Origin: Roseomonas sp.
GTDB taxonomy: Bacteria; Pseudomonadota; Alphaproteobacteria; Acetobacterales; Acetobacteraceae
DNA: 64,000 nt
Assembly: GCA_020249505.1 (NCBI GenBank)
Contig: JADCFN010000006.1
Location: 47,914-111,913, forward strand
Direction: 5' to 3'
Below, piece by piece: positions 8,701 to 18,466 of this stretch. A program made the translations under genes and the position numbers. The notes under the pieces are model-generated. The model was not told the DNA's origin, did no database searches, and saw only the letters and a program-made list of their open reading frames with translations. The first letter of the stretch is position 1; the number at the start of each line of letters is the position of its first letter.

Positions 8701-9500
8701 CAGAAATCCGCAAGCTTGCGCAGGCCAACAAGCCTGTCGCCAATAATCATCACAATCACCGCCAGCAGGATCAGCCCGGCCGAAATCGCAGCGATGGTTG
8801 GGTCTGGCCGTTCTTCCACATATTGCAGCATTTGAATGGGCAAGGTCTTGGTCCAGGCATCGGTGAAGAAGATGGAGACGGGATAATTATCCATCGAAGC
8901 GAGAAAGGCGAACATGCCAGAGGTGAGGAAGGCGGGCCCAAGCGCTGGCACCAAAACGCGCCTGACCGCTTGCGCCGGGGAACAGCCCAGCATACGCGCC
9001 GCATCCAGCAGCGTGAAATCAAACAGGCTGAGCGCCGCAAGCACGGTGCGCACCACATAGGGCATGGTGATCACCACATGCGCGATCAAAAGGCTTGTCC
9101 AGGCTTCGCGGAGGCCGATCAGGCGAAAGCCCTGCAGCATGGCGATACCCACCACCAGACCTGGCAGCATGAGCGGCGATACCAGGAAGGTCGCAATCGC
9201 ATCACGCCCCGGAAAGCGGCCGCGCACAATGGCAATGGCGCAGAGCGTGCCGAGCACCAGGGAAATCAGCGTCGAAAGCCCCGCAATTTGTACGGAGGTG
9301 ATGATGGAAGGCCAAAGCCCGCGCGTATTCGCAAGCCTTTCATACCAACGAAGCGACCATTCCGGTGGCGGCAGCGTAAACACAGCGGAATTGCCGAAGC
9401 TGACCGCAACCGTCACCACCAAGGGCGTCAGCAGGAAAATCACCGCACAGCCGGCAATGACCCACATCAGGGCCTGTGCAATGCGTTCCGAGGCCGTCAT
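8700..9500 (-). CDS. ABC transporter permease, PotC-like
   Basis: A 266-aa inner-membrane permease with about six hydrophobic segments; the first spans about residues 12-35 (VIAGCAVIFLLTPLVVTVAVSF). The cytoplasmic loop that contacts the ATPase, with the DAARMLGCSPAQAVRRVLVP stretch, is an EAA motif of the spermidine/putrescine type. It overlaps the upstream permease by 4 bp and the PuuE-like gene by 1 bp. It forms the second half of the membrane channel of the importer encoded here. Confidence 0.92.
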   Translation of the reverse strand: MTASERIAQALMWVIAGCAVIFLLTPLVVTVAVSFGNSAVFTLPPPEWSLRWYERLANTRGLWPSIITSVQIAGLSTLISLVLGTLCAIAIVRGRFPGRDAIATFLVSPLMLPGLVVGIAMLQGFRLIGLREAWTSLLIAHVVITMPYVVRTVLAALSLFDFTLLDAARMLGCSPAQAVRRVLVPALGPAFLTSGMFAFLASMDNYPVSIFFTDAWTKTLPIQMLQYVEERPDPTIAAISAGLILLAVIVMIIGDRLVGLRKLADF

Positions 9501-10327
9501 GAGAAGCGCCCCGCCCGACGCGCCAGCAGGCTCGATAGAAGCACAATCATCACTGCCAAAACCAATAAAACTGTCGCGGTGACAGACCCCAAGGCTTCAT
9601 TACGCATCAGCAGGAAGGACCGGCCGGTCAGCGTTGCCAGGGTCTGGAAGCGATCACCGATCAGCAGGCTTGGGATCACGAACATGGAAACCGCGAGGGA
9701 AAATACAAAGGCGATGCCGCTGACAACGCCCGGCAGGGTCAGCGGCAGCAGGATACGGAAGAAACGCCGGAAGGGTCCCACACCAAGCGTGGCGCCCGCT
9801 TCCATCAGGCGCGGATCAATCAGCTTCACCACGGAGTAAATGGGCAGGATCATAAAGGGCAGGAAGACATTGGCCGCGCCAATCACCAGCCCGGTTTCGG
9901 TGAAAAGCAGCCGCTGCGGTTCAGACCAGACGCCGATACCCACCAGGAATTGTGAAACAACGCCATCGCGCCTGAGCACCACCTGCCAGGCAAAAGCCTT
10001 GACCACCACACCAACCGACAGCGGTAGGATAATGGCGGCGAGCAAAATCACTTGCACCACGCCCTTGGCGCGCGCCAGCGCAAAAGCAACCGGATAGCCG
10101 ACCAGCAGGCAAACCAGCGTCACCAGCCCCGCGATGCGCATGGTATTGCCAATCACGCGCCAGGAAAAAGGATCGGCGAAGAAGTCACGAAATAGCGCGA
10201 AGCTGATCCCCTCTGGCCCCGTGATGCTGCGTGCCAGAAGCCAGAGCAAGGGCAGCGCATAAACGAGCACGAGATAGGCCACCGCCGGCACGGCAAGCCA
10301 GCCGATCAGGGAGCGATCCCGATTCAT
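9497..10327 (-). CDS. ABC transporter permease, PotB-like
   Basis: A 276-aa inner-membrane permease. The N-terminus LIGWLAVPAVAYLVLVYALPLLWLL is a long first membrane helix, and five further hydrophobic segments follow. The EAA loop reads EAGATLGVGPFRRFFRILLPLTLPG. It overlaps the ATPase gene by 4 bp (ATGA) and pairs with the PotC-like permease downstream to form the channel. Substrate class is inferred from the neighbours rather than from this protein. Confidence 0.92.
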   Translation of the reverse strand: MNRDRSLIGWLAVPAVAYLVLVYALPLLWLLARSITGPEGISFALFRDFFADPFSWRVIGNTMRIAGLVTLVCLLVGYPVAFALARAKGVVQVILLAAIILPLSVGVVVKAFAWQVVLRRDGVVSQFLVGIGVWSEPQRLLFTETGLVIGAANVFLPFMILPIYSVVKLIDPRLMEAGATLGVGPFRRFFRILLPLTLPGVVSGIAFVFSLAVSMFVIPSLLIGDRFQTLATLTGRSFLLMRNEALGSVTATVLLVLAVMIVLLSSLLARRAGRFS

Positions 10328-11397
10328 GAGTCTGCGGTGCGCGGGAAGACCAAGGTGTCCTCCGGCGCCCAGGAAATCGGCAGCACGGCATTCGGGGCGA
10401 TATCCGCGGGCAGGCGGGCGGAGGTTTCAAGCAGGATCGGTTCATCCTCGGTTGAGGCGAAATGCGCCTGCACCCGCGCCCCCTGAAAGACGATATCGGC
10501 AAGCCGTGGCGCGATGCTGTTATGTCCTTCCTGCGTGCCGAAGGATATCCGCTCAGGCCGAATGCCCAGCAGCACGGGGCTGCCACGCGCAAAACGGCCT
10601 TGGGCACGCAGGATGCCATGCGCTGTAGTCACGGCAATGGTGCCATCTGTTTCGACCGAGGTGACTTCTCCGAAAATGCGCGTGGATAGACCCACAAATT
10701 GCAGGGCAAAGGGCGTGGTAGGCCGGTCATACAAGGCCTGCGGCGAATCCAATTGTTCGATCCGGCCTTGGTTCATCACCGCGATCCGGTCAGACATGAC
10801 CAACGCCTCATCCTGATCATGGGTCACGAAAATCGCGGTGGTGCCCAGTTCACGCAGCAGCCGCTTCAATTCCATCTGCATCGTCTCGCGCAATTTGCGA
10901 TCCAGGGCAGAAAAAGGCTCATCCAACAAAAGCAGCTTGGGCGCCACAGCCAGGGCGCGTGCCACCGCCACGCGCTGCTGCTGCCCACCCGATAATGCTC
11001 GCACGGACCGATCAGCGAAATCGCCCATCCGCACCAGCTCAAGGAAGCGGGTCACAATGGCCGCGATTTCCTGCCGCGCCACGCGTCCACGCAGCCCGAA
11101 GCCAATATTCTCCGCCACGCTCAAATGCGGGAAGAGCGCGTAATTCTGAAACACCACGCCAACATCCCGCTTATGGGGCGGGCGCGCGGTGATGTCTTGG
11201 CGATCAAGAATGACAGCGCCGGATTCGGCAGAGGTCAGGCCCGCGATGATACGCAGCAAGGTTGTCTTGCCGCAGCCGGAAGGACCAAGCAGGGAAACAA
11301 ATTCACCCCGCGCCACTTCCAGCGCTACACCATCCAGAACCGTGGCAGTACCGAAGCTTTTGCTGGCGTTCCTGACTTCTAGGAACGCCTCACTCAC
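10324..11397 (-). CDS. ABC transporter ATP-binding protein, PotA-like
   Basis: A 357-aa ATPase that powers the importer. Visible are Walker A GPSGCGKTT (about residues 38-46), Q-loop VVFQNYALFPHLSV, signature LSGGQQQRVAVARAL, Walker B LLLLDEPFSALD and the H-loop FVTHDQDEA. A C-terminal TOBE-type domain (about 250-350) is present, as in the PotA/MalK group. It overlaps both neighbours by 4 bp. All nucleotide-binding motifs are intact. Confidence 0.95.
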   Translation of the reverse strand: MSEAFLEVRNASKSFGTATVLDGVALEVARGEFVSLLGPSGCGKTTLLRIIAGLTSAESGAVILDRQDITARPPHKRDVGVVFQNYALFPHLSVAENIGFGLRGRVARQEIAAIVTRFLELVRMGDFADRSVRALSGGQQQRVAVARALAVAPKLLLLDEPFSALDRKLRETMQMELKRLLRELGTTAIFVTHDQDEALVMSDRIAVMNQGRIEQLDSPQALYDRPTTPFALQFVGLSTRIFGEVTSVETDGTIAVTTAHGILRAQGRFARGSPVLLGIRPERISFGTQEGHNSIAPRLADIVFQGARVQAHFASTEDEPILLETSARLPADIAPNAVLPISWAPEDTLVFPRTADS

Positions 11398-12443
11398 AAT
11401 GCCATCTCACGGTCCCAGCGCTGTACCCAAGCGTTACGATTTTCGGCGACAAAGGCCCAATCAATCGGGTGCACCGTGACGCCGCTTGGCATGCCAGGCG
11501 GCGTGGTTGCGTCCAGATTCGTTGGCAGCGCAAAGGTTGGCGGTGCAATGCGGTTCTGCACTTCAGCGCCCAGCAATTCATTGACATAGGCGAAGGCGAG
11601 GTCCTGATGGGGGCCGCCCTTCACCACGGCGATACCGGAGGGCACGGGGAAAATCCCCTCACGCGGGGCAACCATGCCAACCGGCGCGCCATCAAGCCGG
11701 CGCTGCATGCCGAAGGAGGAAAGCGCACCCACAATCATATGCGCTTCCCCCTGCTCCATGAGCGAGAAAGCCTGCGGCATTTGACTGTAAGCGGTGAGAA
11801 GATTTGGCTTGAGGCGCCGGAAGCCGGCAAAGGCCGCGTCAATGTCCTTATAGGCTTCGGCCATTGGCTTGCCGGTCACCAAATGCGCCATCATGAAGAT
11901 ATTGGGCAGGCCTTCGGTATTTTGCAGCGATGGTACGATGATACGGCTGCGGAAGCGGCCTTCAAACATATCATTCCAGGATGCCGGCGGCGTGCGCAGG
12001 ACATTGGAATTGAAGGCAATGCCCTGCCAGGGCTGCAAATAATTCGCCCACATGCCATCCATATGCATGGTGCCGGGCTTGAGCCGCGCCGCATTTGGCG
12101 CCTTCGCCGCAGTGATCGGTTCCAGCAAACCCTCGCGCACCGCGAGGATCATCACCGGATCGTCCATCTGCACGACCGAAATATAGGGTCGGTCCTTGTT
12201 CTTCTGCATTTTCTCAAGATTGACGAGCGACCTGGTGCCTTCAAAGGTCAGCCGGCAGCGGAATTTGCGTTCAAAGGCCGCCTGGACATGGGTTTCAAAC
12301 CAGGGCTTGTGACTGGCCGCTCCGCCGATCACGATTTCACGCGTCTGCGCCCGCACAATGCCGGGGCTCGCCAGCACGAAACTACCGGCGCCAAGGGCCG
12401 CAGCGAAACGACGACGATTCATGGGGGGGTTAAATTCGGACAT
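11394..12443 (-). CDS. Extracellular solute-binding protein, PotD-like
   Basis: A 349-aa periplasmic receptor, first gene of the six-gene importer operon. The N-terminus has a twin-arginine-like signal (NRRRFAAALGAGSFVLASPGIVRAQ, residues about 9-33, with an AQ cleavage region). The body resembles the family 1 / PotD type receptors (RIIVPSLQNTEG, PQAFSLMEQGEAHMIVG). The start at 12443 is supported by GGAG 8 nt upstream; the internal ATG at 12422 would also give an exported protein. With PuuE- and racemase-like proteins downstream, a ureide or hydantoin ligand is plausible. Polyamine or opine binding is the alternative. Confidence 0.88.
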   Translation of the reverse strand: MSEFNPPMNRRRFAAALGAGSFVLASPGIVRAQTREIVIGGAASHKPWFETHVQAAFERKFRCRLTFEGTRSLVNLEKMQKNKDRPYISVVQMDDPVMILAVREGLLEPITAAKAPNAARLKPGTMHMDGMWANYLQPWQGIAFNSNVLRTPPASWNDMFEGRFRSRIIVPSLQNTEGLPNIFMMAHLVTGKPMAEAYKDIDAAFAGFRRLKPNLLTAYSQMPQAFSLMEQGEAHMIVGALSSFGMQRRLDGAPVGMVAPREGIFPVPSGIAVVKGGPHQDLAFAYVNELLGAEVQNRIAPPTFALPTNLDATTPPGMPSGVTVHPIDWAFVAENRNAWVQRWDREMAL

Positions 12444-12561
12444 TTCAGATACTCCGCTTTCTCAGACGGAGGGGAGCAATCCGCGTGCCGCCCGTGACGG
12501 CGCCTGAAAACGAGAAGACGATAGCAATTCGCCGAAGAAATAGGCAAAAAATGCACAAAAT

Positions 12562-12589
12562 TTAGCGCATTGGCGTCTTATTGCGCTAA
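12562..12589. promoter_or_regulatory. Candidate operator upstream of the importer operon
   Basis: A perfect inverted repeat TTAGCGCA / TGCGCTAA with a 12-bp spacer (half-site centres 20 bp apart) lies about 120 bp upstream of the solute-binding-protein start, in a 207-bp gap. The spacing suits a dimeric regulator on two successive helical turns. No T-tract follows, so a terminator for the upstream gene is less likely. Function is inferred. Confidence 0.4.
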
Positions 12590-12650
12590 GCGGTGCCTCT
12601 GATATCCGGCGTGAGGTTCTTCTTGCGTTGCTGGGCGGCCGGTAGAGCGC

Positions 12651-14021
12651 TCAATGACCGTCGCTTTGCCCAAAGGATTCCACGCTGAAGCGAAAGGCAC
12701 GAGTTTCGCTCGACCAATGATCCGGCGCCAACCCCGCCTTGCGTTTCAGCGCGCGAATGAAGACGCGGGGATCAGGAATACCACCCCAGACATGCGGCAG
12801 AAACAATGCCTGGCGCTGACCGTCGCGCAAAATCAGCCCATCGCGATCAGGATCAAGCGCATTGATAAGTTCCGCCTCGCTATTCACGGCAATCGGGCGC
12901 GGCTGGCTCAGGATGGAAACATCCACCTTCACCCCGGCCAATTCCTCAGCCGTCAGCGGCTTGAAGCGCGGGTCGCCAAAGGCGGCCTTCCAGGCGCTAT
13001 CGGAAATATCCTCATGCAAGGCGCGATGCGCCGTCACGCTGCCGATGCAACCCCGCAAAGCACCATTCAGCGTGAGTGTCACAAAGCTTGCGCGCTGCGC
13101 CTTCATGGAAGGTGAAAGCGCGCCCCAGCCAATCTTGGGCCGGCGCCCCTGCTCCACCCCAAAGCGCACCATGAATTGCGCCAGATCGAACACCAGCTTG
13201 CGGTCTGAATCCGTCAACCGCGCTTCCTGCGCATATTCAAACGCGACCGAGGCATAACCCACCACGCGCGCCTTATCGCCATGGGTATCGCCGGAATTGC
13301 GATAATCGAGCGACGTCGCGCGCATATCCAAGGCGCGCGCGCGTTCCAGCAGCCCATAAAGCGCGTGCCGCCCGCAGGCTTCCGCACCGCCAATGCGCTC
13401 CCCGCGCAATTGTTCAATCGCAGCGACAGTGCCGATATCCTTGGCGCGCGCTTCCCCATAGCCCAGGTAATGCGACAGGTCTGAGGAGATGATGATCGCG
13501 GTCTCCGGCCCGCCCCAGACCGCTTCAAGCGCTTGCGCCACCTGTTGCGGTGTGGCCTGCCCGACCAAAACGGGAATGATGGCAACCTGGCCCAGGGCGC
13601 GCTGGATGAAGGGCAGATGCACTTCAATGCCATGTTCGCGTGTGAAGGGGGCTGGGTTTTCCGCCACAAAGGGCAGCGCCAGCAGCTTCGCGATCGCTGC
13701 GCGATCCACCGGCACCAGGCCAAGCGGCGTTGCCCAGGCATGGGCGGGATGCACTGCCAGCCCCTGCACCGCCATGCGATGCGGCGGGCTCAGGATCACC
13801 ACGCGCCGGATGGTGCCGCGCTGGGCAGCCAGCAGGCGATAGGCGCTGCCCGCAATGGCGCCAGAAAACACATGCCCCGCATGGGGGGCGACCACGGCCT
13901 TCGGGCTGAGCGCCCAAGGCCGCGCGGCGGCAATATGGCGGTCCACGCCCGCGGCCAGGCTGGCGGCATCGGCGGGGTAGAAGGTGCCCATCACTTCGGG
14001 GGCTTTTGTCGCAGCGTCCAT
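12651..14021 (-). CDS. AmmeMemoRadiSam proteins B and A fused (MEMO + AMMECR1)
   Basis: A 456-aa fusion. Residues about 10-265 form a MEMO domain: GTFYPAD, VAPHAGHVFSG, the HGIEVHLPFIQ block and SSDLSHYLGYGEA all fit. Residues about 270-455 form an AMMECR1 domain with the signature LRGCIGSV. In genomes MEMO, AMMECR1 and a radical SAM enzyme occur together as the AmmeMemoRadiSam system, whose biochemical role is not established. MEMO resembles class III extradiol dioxygenases, and human MEMO1 has been linked to metal and redox handling. I start it at 14021: TATAAT lies 6 nt upstream, suggesting a leaderless mRNA. The frame runs on to 14072, inside the divergent gene. Confidence 0.9.
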   Translation of the reverse strand: MDAATKAPEVMGTFYPADAASLAAGVDRHIAAARPWALSPKAVVAPHAGHVFSGAIAGSAYRLLAAQRGTIRRVVILSPPHRMAVQGLAVHPAHAWATPLGLVPVDRAAIAKLLALPFVAENPAPFTREHGIEVHLPFIQRALGQVAIIPVLVGQATPQQVAQALEAVWGGPETAIIISSDLSHYLGYGEARAKDIGTVAAIEQLRGERIGGAEACGRHALYGLLERARALDMRATSLDYRNSGDTHGDKARVVGYASVAFEYAQEARLTDSDRKLVFDLAQFMVRFGVEQGRRPKIGWGALSPSMKAQRASFVTLTLNGALRGCIGSVTAHRALHEDISDSAWKAAFGDPRFKPLTAEELAGVKVDVSILSQPRPIAVNSEAELINALDPDRDGLILRDGQRQALFLPHVWGGIPDPRVFIRALKRKAGLAPDHWSSETRAFRFSVESFGQSDGH

Positions 14022-14039
14022 CGCCCCATTATAAACACT
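14006..14039. promoter_or_regulatory. Shared divergent promoter of the AmmeMemoRadiSam genes
   Basis: Only 18 bp separate the two divergent ATGs (14021 minus, 14040 plus). The minus strand reads TATAAT (14033 to 14028) and then 6 nt before its ATG; its -35 is weak. The plus strand reads TTGTCG (14006-14011), an 18-bp spacer and TATAAA (14030-14035), with its ATG 4 nt later. The two -10 boxes overlap, so the promoters should compete, and both mRNAs should be nearly leaderless. Inferred from sequence. Confidence 0.5.
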
Positions 14040-15146
14040 ATGGCCGCCGAAACCACTCTTGCCCAAGCCCAAACGCTCACTGGCGTGCCAACGCGCTGGT
14101 GGACGAAGCTTTCTGATGGCCGGTTCCGCTGCGATGTCTGCCCGCGCGAATGCAAAATGCGTGACGGCCAGCGCGGGCTATGCTTCGTGCGCGGCGCCAA
14201 TCAGGATGGCGTGGTGCTGACCACCTATGGCCGGTCTTCCGGCTTTTGCGTGGACCCGATCGAGAAAAAACCGCTCAATCACTTTCTGCCCGGCACACCG
14301 GTACTTTCCTTCGGCACGGCGGGCTGCAACCTCGCCTGCGATTTCTGCCAGAATTGGGGCATTTCCAAAAGCCGAGAGATGGATAGCGTCGCGTCCACCG
14401 GTCGGCCCGAGGTGATCATGCGCGCGGCAAAGCAACTCGGCTGCCGGTCCATCGCCTTCACCTATAATGATCCGGTGGTTTTCCTTGAATATGCCCTGGA
14501 TATCGCGAAGGTATGCCGGGCCGAGGGCATCAAGACGGTCGCCGTCACCGCCGGCTATATGAATGCTGGCCCGCGCGAGGAATTCTACCGCCACATAGAC
14601 GCCGCCAATATTGACCTGAAAGCCTTCACCGAGGGGTTTTACCGCGACATCACCAAGGGCCAATTGGAACCAGTCAAGGAAACGCTGATCTATCTGAAGC
14701 GTGAAACTAAGGTCTGGTTTGAAATCACCACACTGCTGATCCCCGGGCTGAATGATTCGGATGGCGAAATAATTTCCTTATCGGAGTGGATTGTTGATGC
14801 CCTCGGCCCGGATGTGCCGCTGCATTTCAGCGCCTTCAAGCCGGATTTCCGCATGAAGGACCGGCCTGGCACGCCGCCCGAAACCCTGTTCCGCGCGCGG
14901 CGTTTGGCGCGCGCCGCCGGCGTCAGGCATGTCTATGTCGGCAATATCCATGCGCCCTCGCGCGCCAGCACCTGGTGCCATGCCTGTGGCGGGTCGCTGA
15001 TCAAGCGCGATTGGTATGAACTTCTGGAATGGCGCCTTGGCCCGGATGGTGGTTGCCCGGATTGCGGCACGCCCCTGCCCGGCGTGTTCGAGGAAAAGCC
15101 CGGCACCTGGGGCCGCAAGCGCCAAAGCGTGCGGCTGGCGCCATAG
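14040..15146 (+). CDS. amrS: AmmeMemoRadiSam system radical SAM enzyme
   Basis: A 368-aa radical S-adenosylmethionine enzyme of the system whose other two proteins are encoded divergently. The [4Fe-4S] motif is GCNLACDFCQNW (C96, C100, C103). An N-terminal cysteine cluster (C31, C34, C38, C48) and two C-terminal CxxC pairs (WCHACGG and GCPDCGT) suggest further metal or auxiliary-cluster sites. The segments IEKKPLNHFLPG and FTYNDPVVFLEYALDIAK are typical of the PflA-like AmrS group. The true start is 14040; the frame is open back to 13533 inside the divergent gene. The reaction of this enzyme family is unknown. Confidence 0.92.
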   Translation: MAAETTLAQAQTLTGVPTRWWTKLSDGRFRCDVCPRECKMRDGQRGLCFVRGANQDGVVLTTYGRSSGFCVDPIEKKPLNHFLPGTPVLSFGTAGCNLACDFCQNWGISKSREMDSVASTGRPEVIMRAAKQLGCRSIAFTYNDPVVFLEYALDIAKVCRAEGIKTVAVTAGYMNAGPREEFYRHIDAANIDLKAFTEGFYRDITKGQLEPVKETLIYLKRETKVWFEITTLLIPGLNDSDGEIISLSEWIVDALGPDVPLHFSAFKPDFRMKDRPGTPPETLFRARRLARAAGVRHVYVGNIHAPSRASTWCHACGGSLIKRDWYELLEWRLGPDGGCPDCGTPLPGVFEEKPGTWGRKRQSVRLAP

Positions 15147-15148
15147 CC

Positions 15149-16096
15149 ATGCAGCGCCGCGCCATCCTGGGCGGGCTTTTGGCCGCGCCGGCCTTGGCGC
15201 AAACGCCGGAACGGGCGCTGCGCCTGATTATCGCTTTCCCACCTGGCGGCAGCACGGATATTCTGGGTCGGATGATCGCGCCCCGCATGGGGGAAGTGCT
15301 GGGCGGGCTGGTGACACCGGAAAACCGCAGCGGCGCTTCGGGCGCGGTAGGCGCGGGGTTTGTCGCGCAGGCTGCGCCGGATGGGGCGACAATTCTGCTC
15401 GATTCCGGGGGGCAATCGGTCAATCCCTTTCTGATGCGCGGCCTTGGCTTCGATTATGTGCGGGATCTGGCACCCATCACGCTGCTCGCCACCCTGCCGC
15501 TTATCCTGATCACGCGGGCCGAATATGGCGTGGCGGATTTGCCCGCGCTGCTCGCGCGGCTTCGCGCTGCGCCGGATCAGGCGCGCTATGGCAGTGTTGG
15601 CGTCGGGTCCCGCACCCATCTGGCCGCCGCAAGCCTGTTGCGGCGGGCGGGCATTCGGGGAGAACACATCCCCTATCGCGGCGGGGCGGATCAAATGGCG
15701 GGCTTGCTCCGGGGTGATGTGCCCTTTGGCTTTACCTCTCTGGCGCTGGCTGCCCCTTTGATCCGGGAGGGCAAGGCCCGCGCCATTGGCCTTTCCGCAC
15801 CCACCCGCAGCATGGCCTTCCCGACGCTGCCGACCATCAGCGAACAGGGCTTTGCCGGGTTTCAGATGGGCGATTGGCTCGGGCTTTTAGCCCCCGCTGC
15901 CACCCCCGCGTCGGTAATCGCCCGCTTGGGCGCCGCCGCCAAGGATTCGGTGGAACAGCCCGCCCTGGCGCCTCGGCTGGAAGCGCTTGGCCTGACGCCC
16001 GCCGCGGAAGGCCCGGAAGCCTTCGCCCGCTTCCTGGCCACCGAGCGGGCCGAAATGCGCGATCTGATCGCGGCCGAGGGGATCAGGCTGGAGTGA
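15149..16096 (+). CDS. Bug/TctC-family tripartite tricarboxylate transporter receptor
   Basis: A 315-aa periplasmic binding protein. The short signal peptide MQRRAILGGLLAAPALAQ is followed by LRLIIAFPPGGSTDILGR, the start of all Bug receptors, and later IPYRGGADQMAGLLRGDV. These receptors bind small carboxylates and normally feed TctA/TctB membrane partners; none is encoded nearby, which is common for this amplified family. It starts 2 bp after amrS, so it may ride on that transcript. The ligand is not predictable. Confidence 0.92.
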   Translation: MQRRAILGGLLAAPALAQTPERALRLIIAFPPGGSTDILGRMIAPRMGEVLGGLVTPENRSGASGAVGAGFVAQAAPDGATILLDSGGQSVNPFLMRGLGFDYVRDLAPITLLATLPLILITRAEYGVADLPALLARLRAAPDQARYGSVGVGSRTHLAAASLLRRAGIRGEHIPYRGGADQMAGLLRGDVPFGFTSLALAAPLIREGKARAIGLSAPTRSMAFPTLPTISEQGFAGFQMGDWLGLLAPAATPASVIARLGAAAKDSVEQPALAPRLEALGLTPAAEGPEAFARFLATERAEMRDLIAAEGIRLE

Positions 16097-16265
16097 AACG
16101 CGCCTTCGGGCGAATAAACCCAAGCCCTGTGTCCCTTTACGCTTGCAAACCGCGCCCGAACATCGCAGATAGCGCCCACCAGAGTCTAAACCCTGAACCC
16201 TTATGGCGGGCGGCGTCCGGCGAAAGCCGGGGCGGGCGTCCGGCTTTTGCTTATGGAGGCCCACC

Positions 16266-18347
<2,082 letters not shown>

Positions 18348-18370
18348 TCCTGCTTTAGAAGCAGGTCAGC

Positions 18371-18405
18371 AAAACGGCGCGGGGCCTTCCCGCGCCGTTT
18401 TTGTT
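18371..18405 (+). terminator. Rho-independent terminator after fusA
   Basis: An 11-bp perfect stem AACGGCGCGGG / CCCGCGCCGTT with a 5-nt loop (GCCTT), preceded by A residues and followed by TTTTGTTT. It is a strong intrinsic terminator 24 nt after the fusA stop. Confidence 0.92.
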
Positions 18406-18466
18406 TGGGGGTGGGCTGTTGGGGCGCTTGCATCCCCTGCGGCCGCGTCATTATGCTGCCGGTTGA

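Noticed and set aside
8616..9839. 407-aa plus-strand frame opposite the permease genes
   Set aside because: High-GC shadow frame. The minus strand encodes well-conserved ABC permeases with overlapping starts and stops.
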